Origin: Cristatella mucedo
Taxonomy: Eukaryota > Bryozoa > Phylactolaemata > Cristatellidae
DNA length: 17,500 bases
Assembly (NCBI GenBank): GCA_009760855.2
Contig: WPIO01000042.1
Coordinates: 3,040,001 to 3,057,500, forward strand
Reading direction: 5' to 3'
Part shown: piece by piece, positions 8,036 to 15,831 of the stretch
Layout of the letters: the number at the start of each line of letters is the position of its first letter
How positions within the stretch are numbered: the stretch's first letter is position 1
The notes under the pieces: generated by a model
Database searches by the model: none
The model's input: only the letters and a program-made list of their open reading frames with translations
What the model was told of the DNA's origin: nothing
Program-made: the position numbers and the translations under genes

Positions 8036-8489
8036 TCGGCCCATGCTCAAAGGGAAGCGTGTCATTACGGTTAGCGATAGCATGCTCGAGCGTCAGCTAG
8101 AACATGTACACAATGGACTGCACACGGAGCCAGCGACCGCTGCGAGGAAGTCAAAGGCAAAGCCAGGATTTCCCAGGATTCATATTACGGGAGAGGAAGC
8201 AAGACCCACAAGTAAGGGAAACATTATAGCGCACAGCTGATGCGGCCATGCGACGCGCGTTCGCAAGTTGCTCGTCGAGCTGAAGGAGGACACAGTTCCG
8301 TCGTTGGTGACCGTGGGGGTGCGGGTATAAGGAGGAGCGCTGCCCCCGCCCCACACGAGAATTGTTAGAGGGAGTCGTCGTACCTCATACTGCCCCTGCT
8401 GCTGCTGATGTTCCACCAGATGCTTACTTCCTGGCTCCGCCAGTGGAGGAGCAGGTGAGTTTTAGCTCCTCTGTAATGTTAGTCTAGTT
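8036..8489. other. Unassigned stretch with a possible exon end
   Basis: A stop-free plus-strand frame of 48 codons (8311-8454) runs exactly to a strong splice-donor-like GCAG/GTGAGT at 8451-8460. Its translation is Ala/Pro-rich (for example DVPPDAYFLAPPVEEQ). There is no in-frame ATG and no partner exon that I can identify, so an exon is only a suggestion. The other short frames here are anonymous. Confidence 0.25.
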
Positions 8490-8612
8490 TTGTTATTTAT
8501 ACATTTATTCTATATCATTGTTATCTTATTTGTTATTTTTATTAGCATTCAATTATTTATTGTTATATTTATTATATTATTTATTATGTATTCATAGTTT
8601 CGTTTAGTTATT
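8490..8612. repeat. T/A-rich low-complexity stretch
   Basis: Irregular TTATTTATT-like units with almost no G or C. If the donor-like site at 8455 is real, this could be intronic. Confidence 0.7.
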
Positions 8613-9703
8613 TTAGTTTTGTCTCCTCTGAGTCGCCGTCGTTGGGGCTTTTCCGGTCGTGATTCGAGGCCTCTTTTGATTCGGAGAGGAGGCTGGAGGC
8701 TCTCCTGCCTGAGGAGAGAGGCTGCTTCCGCCGCCGCCGCCCCCCCCCCCCGCAGCAGATCCATTTAGTCCCGTATAAAAAATAATAGCAACAGCTTCGC
8801 TCTGGCGTAGAGACTCGAACCTCCCGCAGCTGAACGCGCGCCACTTGGATGGCCTCCTGAGAGCATCAAAAAATCTATGCCATCCATATTTTGCTTGAGC
8901 TGGAAGCTCCGTGCCTCCGCCAAACCGTCCGGAATCGCCTACAGCGAGCGCAAACATTTCTAAACGGAATCGGAGAAGCCACGTTTCGAGAGCCCGAATC
9001 CGAGCGCGGCGAAGGGAAGGCGTCCTTTGATCCGTCGGAAAAACGCTAACCCGCTCTTTAGGGACTCAAGAAAATGAGCGCCTCCCTTAAATACAATGGT
9101 AGGCCGACCATGGAATCCTGCCCCGATCACGCGGTTGGCTTGGCGGTTGGCGAGCGAGCTGGAGCTGCTCCCAGCAAACTATTTTAGCCGCGACTAAAAA
9201 GTGGAGCCTTGGAGCTCATTTGAACCCTTTGGACACCGCAGCAAGCCGTAGGGCCGCACTCTGAGCGTGGTGACTGAGCAGTTCTGGAAATTGGAAGTCT
9301 CGGTAGACTAGTGCTGGAATTCGTGGCAGCCGCCAAGTAGGGGCTGCCAGCTTTCCGCGGCAGCTAGAGGGGGGTAGTCACCGGAGAGCCGCGCATGTGT
9401 CGCGCCACTTCCGGCTCGTGTTCGAGGGGCGTGAGCAGAACGAGAGCACAAGCGGGTCACTTGGGTTAGAAATGTCCATATAGCTGCCATCAGGAATGCA
9501 TTGCAGCTAGCTGGGGTTTCTTGTTGGCGTCTCACTTCATCTCCGACGCAATAAAATTACCTTGTCAAGGTGCTTCTGTCGTGAAAAGTATCAGCCACCA
9601 TCGCCGCGCGTGTACATTCTCGCCTCCCAATACCAAGCGCTAATAGCGCTTCTTGTCCGAAGCAGAATTCGCATCGAGAACTTAAGTTCTTGCGAACATT
9701 TTT
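8613..9703. other. Unassigned stretch
   Basis: No recognised gene or repeat family. Minus-strand frames at 8549-8957 owe their glycine and alanine runs to the CCG and poly-C tract. A 65-codon plus-strand frame (9562-9759) runs into the start of the LINE at 9704. Confidence 0.4.
8729..8751. repeat. (CCG)n and C homopolymer
   Basis: Four CCG units are followed by about eleven to twelve consecutive Cs. On the minus strand this is a G-run with quadruplex potential. Confidence 0.85.
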
Positions 9704-9775
9704 CTAGCTTCTATAAAAAAACATTACAGTCTAGCTTCTATGAAAACATTACAGTCTAGCTTCTATAAAAACATT
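9704..9775 (+). repeat. 25-27-bp tandem repeat in the ORF2 linker
   Basis: Three near-identical units start with CTAGCTTCTAT and continue through AAACATTACAGT at 9704, 9731 and 9756. The last unit runs into the LINE frame (SFYKNIAES), so the repeat is a local duplication of ORF2 linker sequence. Confidence 0.8.
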
Positions 9776-11235
9776 GCTGAATCACAGACGCTCAATCCAA
9801 AAATGCTGATGTCGACGATCAACCATCTCCTCAACTGCTCCCAGATTAGATCCTTGTGATGACCTAACTGATCGCTTCTCTCAATTCTTAGTGCAGAAGA
9901 TAGACAAGATCAGGGAGTCCATCCCTGCGATGACAACATCCCCCCTAGAATGATGTCCCCAGATTCCTGGCTGCACCTCAATGTCTACATTTAAGCAGGT
10001 CACTAGTGACCTCGTCCTGAAGTTTATGTCCCAATCAAAGAAGACAACAAGTACCCTGGACCCTATTCCCACTGTCCTACTCCTAAGTTGAATTGATCTG
10101 CTGCTGCCATGCATAACTAACATCATTAATGTGTCATTAGCCTCAAGTCATGTCCCAGCACCTTTCAAAAAAGCTGTAGTCAGGCCACTTCTCAAGAAAG
10201 TGACACAACCAAGAGAACTTGAGCAACTACCGCCAAGTCTCCCTTCTACCATTCCTATCAAAGACACTGGAACGGGTCGGGGCTGACCAGCTAAACTCCT
10301 ATATCGAAACCTCACACCTTGCTAGTAAGTTCCAGTCTGGCTTTAGAGCTAATCACTCCATAGAGTCAGCATTGCTTAGGGTATACAACGACCTACGTAG
10401 GAATGCAGACATAGGTAGAGTGTCTCTGCTTGTTTTGCTCGATCTTTCAGCAGATTTTTATACTATCGATCACAAAGTTCTTCTAGAGCGCCTCTCATCT
10501 CGCCTGGGCATCACTGGCACTGCTCTGCAATGGTTCAGGTCCTATCTAAGTGAGATACTCCAGAGTATTGACGCGAATGGACAAAGATCATTCGAGGTAC
10601 CTCTGAAAAATGGGGTACCTCAGGGCTTCGTGCTAGGTCCGGTTCTTTTCACGGTTTATACACTCCTTCTTGCTGGTGTGATTGCCAAGCACAATCTAGG
10701 CTTTTACTTCTATGCGGATGACACTTCGTTGTACCTTTGCTTTGATCCCTCCCAGCCTTCAAGCACCTCGAATTCTCTCAACTCACATGCTGCATGTATT
10801 GATGACATCCGCACATAGATGGCAGCAAATTTTCTAAAACTAAATGATGATAAAACTAACTTAATAGTTATGGGCAAACCCAGTGTGCTTCAGAGATTGG
10901 AAAGGTTGACTCTCAAAATTGGCTCTGCCAGCATTTCTCCTGTTGAATAAACTCGAAATCTAAGTATCATGTTCCAAAGCGACCTCTCGTTAGACGACCA
11001 CATCAGCTCCACAACCAAGTATGCCTACTTTCAGCTACATAACATTACTAAAATTCGGGCTTGTTTAGATAAGGATACCACGTCTAAATTGGTCCATGCA
11101 TTTGTGACATCGCTCGTCTTGACTTCTGTAGCTCACTGCTTGCTAGCGTAACGTCACGTGTAATCAGGCGATTACAGCCGGTGCAATACTCCGCATCAGG
11201 CGATTACAGCTGGTGCAAAACTCGGCAGCTAGGCT
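9756..11235 (+). pseudogene. Broken ORF2: linker, reverse transcriptase and post-RT region
   Basis: The linker reads SFYKNIAESQTLNPKMLM and then KIDKIRESIPAMTTS. The RT core lies at 10219-10818 with NYRQVSLLPF, motif A as LLDLSADFYTIDH (10441 is the first base of the catalytic Asp), VPQGFVLGPVLF (10615) and YADD (10711-10722). Compared with the other copy (AAAFDTIDH), motif A has A-to-D and D-to-Y changes, and VPQGS-type Ser is Phe. The frame is shifted before NYRQ by a small deletion relative to the copy at 14330. It ends at a TAG at 10816-10818 where the sister copy has TGG. The post-RT region continues beyond the stop with further breaks (for example 10948 and 11149). Family enzymes perform target-primed reverse transcription of their own RNA; this copy cannot. 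Confidence 0.9.
11163..11226 (+). repeat. 32-bp tandem duplication in ORF2
   Basis: Units at 11163-11194 and 11195-11226 start ATCAGGCGATTACAGC and match at 29 of 32 positions. Other family-1 copies have one unit. The duplication is not a multiple of three and shifts the frame. Confidence 0.9.
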
Positions 11236-11444
11236 TTCTATGCTACTCACTACCTCAACTGCTCTCCTGACTCTGCTATGCTTCCCACTTTCTCTTTGTT
11301 GCGTGAGACGAAGTCTGTTGGCTACCGAATGCGTACCGAAAGCCGCTTAGGCTGTGAGTGCGCTATACAAAACTCTCCTGCGTAACACCCACGTGGTCTT
11401 TATGACTTTGTGGAGTTACTGACGGAGATACATTACATTACATT
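11236..11444 (+). mobile_element. Family-2 LINE 3' end nested in family-1 copy 1
   Basis: It starts abruptly at CTATGCTACTCACTACC, which matches the middle of the C-terminal extension in the copy at 11785-12515. It keeps an open frame through RETKSVGYRM to CAIQNSPA and a stop, then about 40 bases of untranslated sequence and a short (ACATT)n tail. The family-1 sequence breaks at AGGCTT and resumes at GTCTGTCGT with nothing missing, so this is a clean 209-bp insertion. No target-site duplication longer than one or two bases is visible. Confidence 0.9.
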
Positions 11445-11785
11445 GTCTGTCGTAAGCGTTGCAGTTGCTACATCGCAATACTTCTCGCCGACCTGCACTG
11501 ACTCCCTGGCAAGCAACGGATCGACTTCAAGGTTTTGTCGCTCACTTTCAGGTCACTTCATTCTTTGGCTCCAGCCTATCTCTCTGATCTACTCCCCCAT
11601 CAGGCCAAGCATTGTACCACCCGCTTTTCGTAATCCAACCGTTTACCAACACCCCGTACAAACCTCAAATCCTTTGGAGACCATGAATTTAGTTCATATG
11701 CTCCCAAATCCTGGATCTCACTCCCGACTTGCGTCAGAACATCCCCTAACTTGACCACATTTAAAAAGAACTTGAAAACACACTT
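11445..11785 (+). pseudogene. Family-1 copy 1, C-terminal ORF2 region
   Basis: Resumes the host element after the nested insertion. In translation it holds the conserved C-terminal segment (KQRIDFKVLSLTFRSLHSL, then APAYLSDLLP). The HWLP of other copies is HxLP here because TGG has become TGA. Fragments such as NLKSFGDHEF and TTFKKNLKTHLS follow. It stops at about 11785, where family 2 is inserted again, and continues at 12516. Confidence 0.85.
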
Positions 11786-12515
11786 ATCCGATCCCTATCC
11801 AAGATTAGAAGCTTTCTCCCACAGTGGCTTGTAAAAAATTTAACTAGCTCTTTAGTTCTGTCTCGGCTTGATTATTGTAATTCCCTTTTGGCTGGGCTAC
11901 CAAAGAAAGCTATTATGCCACTACAGCGGACTATGAATATGGCTGCAAGGCTGGTCTTCAAGTCCCAGCGGTTCGAGCACGTGTCACCTTTGCTGGAAGA
12001 GCTAGGATGGTTGCCGGTTGAGCAAAGGATACGGAGCAAAGTTCTTACGCTGACCCACAAGGCCCGCCACGGCTTGGCTCCTTCATACCTAGCTGAACTG
12101 CTACATCAGTTTCAGCCTGTTCGCGCCCTCAGGTCCTGTGTGGACAATAAATTAGCTGTCCCATTCCTCCGCTTAAAGACAGTTGGCGACAGAAGCTTTA
12201 GCTCTGAAGGTCCTAGACTGTGGAACTCGCTTCCACAATTCTTACGCAACGACATGTACTCTCCAACTTCCGACTATGGCACATCTTTTTCAGCGATCCT
12301 GAACTGCTACTTCTATGCTACTCACTACCTCAACTGCTCTCCTAACTCTGCTATGTTTCCCACTTTCTCTTTGTTTCGTGAGACGAAGTCTGTTGGCTAC
12401 CGAATGCGTACCGTAAGCCGCTTAGGCTGTGAGTGCGCTATACAAAACTCTCCTGCGTAACGCCCACGTGGTCTTTATGACTTTGTGGAGTTACTGACTG
12501 AGATACATTACATTA
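11785..12515 (+). mobile_element. Family-2 LINE copy nested in family-1 copy 1
   Basis: A 5'-truncated copy starting inside the post-RT region and running to the (TTACA)n tail (12501-12515). The host family-1 sequence stops after its TTFKKNLKTHLS segment and resumes with TGGACAGCATTTAGTG, matching the uninterrupted copies. It has the same orientation as the host element. The exact left edge is uncertain by a few bases. Confidence 0.9.
11792..12460 (+). CDS. Family-2 LINE ORF2, C-terminal part (partial, open frame)
   Basis: A frame of 222 codons without a stop ends at TAA 12458-12460. In order it shows SLSKIRSFLPQW, LVLSRLDYCNSLLAGLP, GWLPVEQRI, LTHKARHGLAPSYLAELL, FLRLKTVGDRSFS and LWNSLPQFLRND. 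These are hallmarks of the region after RT in CR1/L2 ORF2 proteins. It then continues for about 65 residues (SPTSDYG, RETKSVGYRM, CAIQNSPA) beyond the point where relatives I know usually end. RT and endonuclease are absent, so the piece cannot work alone. The intact frame suggests a fairly recent insertion. No initiation codon is expected because the copy is truncated. Confidence 0.85.
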   Translation, partial: SLSKIRSFLPQWLVKNLTSSLVLSRLDYCNSLLAGLPKKAIMPLQRTMNMAARLVFKSQRFEHVSPLLEELGWLPVEQRIRSKVLTLTHKARHGLAPSYLAELLHQFQPVRALRSCVDNKLAVPFLRLKTVGDRSFSSEGPRLWNSLPQFLRNDMYSPTSDYGTSFSAILNCYFYATHYLNCSPNSAMFPTFSLFRETKSVGYRMRTVSRLGCECAIQNSPA

Positions 12516-12773
12516 TGGACAGCATTTAGTGGGTCCCTGTGATTCGTCCTTGATGTGCTTTTGCGTGCTGACACTGTGCATGCTGCCACTAACCACATTT
12601 GCATGCTGACCCTGTGCATGTCACCCGTAACCATGTTGTTCAAGTTGTTTATCAAGCATGATATTACTCACCATTCAATCGCGTTTCCCTTTGCAGCAAA
12701 TGTAATGCGCCGAGAAAGAGGTAGAGTTCTCTGAGGGCGCTTTATCAAGTGCATTATTATTATTATTATTATT
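12516..12773 (+). mobile_element. Family-1 copy 1, 3' UTR and (ATT)n tail
   Basis: Matches the 3' UTRs at 14890-15075 (reverse) and 16590-16827. It includes TGCGTGCTGACACTGTGCATG, an internal near-repeat of it, the AGAGG/TCTCT hairpin region, GGGCGCTTTATCAAGTG and seven ATT units (12753-12773). Confidence 0.85.
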
Positions 12774-12862
12774 AGCATCGTATACGGAAACCGATACAGC
12801 TAAGATCAATTTAAAGCTTATCTTTTTGGTCTGAAAACAGTGCGTAAGAAATTACGTGCCCG

Positions 12863-13294
12863 GTGACATCTAAATGCTTATCGCTTTGGCCTGCTGGGTC
12901 TGCCACGCAGGCAGTGGCGTTAGATACGCCGGAGACTGGTAACCAGCATGTTGGTTATGATAGTGCGCACCTATTATCGCTTCGTTATCGTAGTTTAAAT
13001 GCATTCCTAGATGTTCATCTTGCTGCTAAGAACCGTGAAATAAAAGCGCCCCGGAGCCGCGCCGGTGGGGGGCGGGGCCGGGGCCGTGAGCTGAGACACC
13101 GCCGCTCGTTTGGCGGGAGCTTCGAGCTGAGACGCCGCTCGTCTGATATTTCTAGCATTGGCTCGAACCGCTCAGCAAATGCTCCCTCAAGCGTTACTGT
13201 GAAGCTCTCTAACTTTCATGGTTATCAGGCCTGCTATAACTACTGCGGCCCAACTATACACTTGTCTTTGGAATCCTCGCTCAACGTGCTATAA
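12863..13294 (+). pseudogene. N-terminal leader of family-1 ORF2 (or ORF1-like part)
   Basis: An open frame of 143 codons starts at an in-frame ATG-like position. It contains YDSAHLLSLRYRSLNAFLD (about residues 33-51), then a strongly basic Gly/Arg segment SRAGGGRGRGRELRHRR (about 65-81) and a serine-rich part. Leaders of this style, a short 'LLxLR' segment followed by an Arg/Gly-rich stretch just before the endonuclease, occur in CR1/L2 elements. It lies immediately upstream of, and in register with, the endonuclease start. The basic stretch could bind RNA, which is inference. The GC-rich DNA coding for it also has quadruplex potential. Confidence 0.6.
13062..13086 (+). other. G-rich tract with quadruplex potential
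   Basis: Runs of six, four and four Gs separated by one or two Cs lie within the Arg/Gly-coding leader. Confidence 0.45.
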
Positions 13295-13850
13295 ATCCGT
13301 ATTAATAAGCGATCTTATTTATGAAAGGTCCCGACCTGCTTGCCTTGACTGAAAGTTGGCTCAAATTGGTAAACTGCCCGACAATTTAAGACGCCACCCT
13401 CCCCCCCCCCCGCGACTGACCTTTCTTGCTTTTACACTCTTAGATCAATCAAAACTGGAGGTGGAGCCGCTATCATCACACGCTTGAACTTCGATTTCAG
13501 GCCTTTTCCAGTACCCTCAAAGCAGTCTTTCGAATCTAATGTCTTCATTTCACCTAACAACAAGCTACCGATGGTGGCGGTAGTTTATCGCCCACCAGGT
13601 ACCAAGTCCTCCTTTATTTCAGATTTCTCCAATCTCATTTCGATTTTGTGTGCAGGAAATCGATCTTTTCTCATTAGGGGTGATTTCAACGTTCATTCTG
13701 TTAACTTAATTGGCGCATTCAGCACAGAATCTCATCTACTGATTGGCTCATTGTCTCTTGTGGCTCATGTGCATGGATCTACTCACATCGAGGGTCACAC
13801 CCTCGACCACATTTACTCATACAACTGCACTTTTCCTTCACTTCATTCTT
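13269..13850 (+). pseudogene. APE-type endonuclease domain of family-1 ORF2, frameshifted and lacking its end
   Basis: In translation: CLWNPRSTCYKSVLISDLI, then in a shifted frame RPDLLALTESWLK (the Glu of the TE(S/T)W motif is catalytic in APE-like nucleases), TGGGAAIITR, VAVVYRPPG, RGDFNVHSVN (metal- and phosphate-contacting GDFN) and HIEGHTLDHIYS. An eleven-base C-run (13401-13411) lies in a broken part. The expected final SDH motif, whose His is catalytic, is absent because the sequence switches at about 13850 into an inverted fragment. The domain normally nicks target DNA to start reverse transcription. Confidence 0.85.
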
Positions 13851-14067
13851 CGGCTGGAGCCGAAAAATGAAGGGACCTAAAAGTGAGCAAAAAAACCTTA
13901 AAGTTCATAAATTCATTGTTTGACAGGTAGCCAGTGCAGGTCGGCAAGAAGCGTTGTTATGTGGCAACTGCGGCGCTCACGACAGACAAGCCTAGCTGCA
14001 GAGTTTTTCTCGAGCTGTAAACGCCTGATGGCACATGCCGGTAGATCAGCAAGCTGTGAGTTACAGA
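13850..14067 (-). mobile_element. Inverted tail-less internal fragment of family-1 ORF2
   Basis: On the minus strand it matches the C-terminal ORF2 region at 15272-15482 (LVCRERRSCHIT, LLADLHWLPVKQ). It has neither a 3' UTR nor an (ATT)n tail, so it is not an ordinary retrotransposition product. It sits between the endonuclease (ending near SSAGA) and the linker (starting LDIDAVRARISALPP) and replaces the endonuclease end. At the left edge GGCTGGAGCC is shared by both partners. Confidence 0.8.
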
Positions 14068-14784
14068 CCCTTGACATCGATGCTGTCCGTGCAAGAATAT
14101 CTGCATTGCCTCCGCGGCTTAATCCCCCATCCAACCTGTTATCATTGGTAGATTACAACTCGACGCTGAGATGTTCAATGAGTTCGATCCTCTGACTAAG
14201 CGCACTGTGCGCCTTCGCCCAGACCTACTGATGCTATGTATAAGTAAAATCGTCAATTTGTCATTAGCTCAGGTCATGTCCCAGCACCTTTCAAAAAGGC
14301 TGTAGTCAGGCCACTAGTCAAGAAAGTAACAGTAGACCAAGAGAACTCGATCAACTTTCACCCAGTCTCCCTTCTACCGTTCCTATCAAAGACACTGGAA
14401 TGAGTCGTGGTGGATGAGCTGAACTCACATATTGAAACTTCTGATCTACTTAGGAATGAAGCCATAGGTAGAGTCCCTCTTCTTGTTTGGTCAATCTTGC
14501 GGCAGCTTTTGATACTATCGATCATCAAGTCCTTCTTGAGCACCTCTCTCGTGGCCTCGACATCACCAGAACTGCACTGCAATGGTTCAGATCATATCTC
14601 AGTGGGAGACTCCAGAGTATTGATGTGAATCGACAAATCGGTCATCCGGGTAACCACTTAAATATTGGGTACCTCAAGGCTTTTCGCTGGTCCGATTCTT
14701 TTCACGGTTTATTCTCTCCCTCTAGCCGATGTGGCTGCCAGGCACAATCTAGTCTTTCGCTTCTATACAGATGACACTCGGTTG

Positions 14785-14786
<2 letters not shown>
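14068..14786 (+). pseudogene. Family-1 copy 2: linker and reverse transcriptase, degraded
   Basis: In translation, with several shifts: LDIDAVRARISALPPRLNPP and VDYNSTL of the linker; VPAPFKKAVVRPLVKKVTV; SLLPFLSKTLE followed by a TGA (14401-14403); DELNSHIETSDLL; motif A as NLAAAFDTIDH, where the catalytic Asp of DLSAAFD is Asn; LQWFRSYLSGRLQSID; and YTDD (14764-14775) in place of YADD. A deletion joins SDLL directly to RNEAIGRVPLL, losing about 35 residues that copy 1 has (FQSGFRANHS region). It ends mid-element at the (AAT)n of the nested minus-strand copy. Confidence 0.85.
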
Positions 14787-14825
<39 letters not shown>

Positions 14826-14832
14826 TAATAAT
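14787..14832. repeat. (AAT)n microsatellite
   Basis: About fifteen AAT units with one C interruption. This is the 3' tail of the minus-strand LINE copy that it starts. Confidence 0.95.
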
Positions 14833-15181
14833 GCACTTGATAAAGCACCCTCAGAGAACTCAATCTCTCTCTAGGCGCTTTACATTTGCTGCAAAGGGAA
14901 ATGCAATTGAATGGTGAGTAAAATCATGCTTGATAAACAAACAAAATGAATAACATGGTTAGGGGTGACATGCACAGGGTCAGGATGCGAATGTGGTTAG
15001 TGGCAGCATGCGCAGTGTCAGCACGCATAAGCACATCAAGGACGAATCACACGGACTCACTAAATACTGTCCTAAATAGGTGTTTTTAAATGTGGTCAGG
15101 TCAGGGGATGTTCTGCCGCAGGTCGGGAGGGAGTTTCAGGCTTTGGGAGCATACGAACTAAATGCATGGTCTCCAAATGAT

Positions 15182-15517
15182 TTAAGGTGTGTACGGGGTA
15201 TTTGTAGACTGTTGGATTCCGAAAGCGGGTGGTACTATGCTTGGCCTGACGGGGAGTATATCCGAGAGATAGGCTGGAGCCAACGAATGAAGTGACCTAA
15301 AAGTGAGCGACAAAACCTTGAATTCAATCCGTTGCTTGACTGGTAGCCAGTGCTGATCGGCGAGAAGTGGAGTAATGTGGCAACTGCGACGCTCACGACA
15401 GACAAGCCTAGCTGCGGAGTTTTGCACCAGCTGCAATCGCCTGATCGCACATGCCGGTAGGCCCGCGAGCAGTGAGTTGCAGAAGTCGAGACGGGATGTC
15501 ACGAATGCATGGACCAA
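15182..15517 (-). pseudogene. C-terminal ORF2 of nested copy 3
   Basis: An open frame of 111 codons contains VHAFVTSRLDFCNSLLAGLP, LVCRERRSCHITPLLA, HWLPVKQRIEFKVLSLTFRS and APAYLSDILP, the conserved post-RT part of CR1/L2 proteins. It ends after TNTPYTP because of a shift relative to the longer family sequence (NLKSFGD region). It is a fragment of an element whose RT and endonuclease were never copied here. Confidence 0.8.
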
Positions 15518-15831
15518 CTTAGATGTGGTATCCTTATCTAAATAAGCCCGAATTTTAGCAATGTTATGAAGCTAAAAATAGGCAGATTTGACTGTGGAGC
15601 TGATGTGGTCGTCTAACGAGAGGTCGCTTTGAAATATAACACCTTGATTTCGATCTGATTCAACTGGAGATGTGCTGACAGAGCCAATTTTGAGCATCAG
15701 CCTTTCCAATTTGGGAATCACACTGGGTTTGCCCATAACTAGTAAGTTTTTTTATCGTCATTTAGTTTTAGAAAATTTCCTGCCATCCATGTGTGGATGT
15801 CATCAATACATGCAGCAAGTGAGTTCTTTGC

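Larger units (their letters stand above)
9704..12773 (+). mobile_element. Family-1 CR1/L2 LINE copy 1, 5'-truncated, with two nested insertions
   Basis: Its parts are 9704-11235 (endonuclease-RT linker, RT, start of the post-RT region), 11445-11785 (C-terminal region) and 12516-12773 (3' UTR, hairpin, (ATT)n tail). They line up in order with the uninterrupted sequence of other family-1 copies here once 11236-11444 and 11785-12515 are set aside. The endonuclease is missing, and the left limit is uncertain by up to about 100 bases because the start is a tandem repeat. Stops and shifts in ORF2 show it is dead. The exact joins are the main evidence that it is one element. Confidence 0.9.
14787..15831 (-). 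mobile_element. Family-1 LINE copy 3, 5'-truncated, nested in copy 2
   Basis: On the minus strand it runs from the post-RT region (TTGATGACATCCACACATGG) through the C-terminal region and the 3' UTR to the hairpin AGAGATTGAGTTCTCT, GGGTGCTTTATCAAGTG and the (ATT)n tail. It interrupts the RT of copy 2 just after YTDDTRLY. There is no visible target duplication and at most a one-base loss at the target. It is better preserved than its host copies. Confidence 0.9.

Noticed and set aside
8549-8957. Glycine- and alanine-rich minus-strand proteins
   Set aside because: The runs come from the CCG and C homopolymer tract and appear in several frames at once.
9704-12773. Host gene with RT-like exons (domesticated RT)
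   Set aside because: Frames are broken by stops, shifts and nested insertions, and the sequence ends in a normal LINE tail. Nothing suggests selection on a host function.
14786-14834. Poly-asparagine protein segment
   Set aside because: The asparagine run is simply the (AAT)n tail of a minus-strand LINE read through from the host RT frame.
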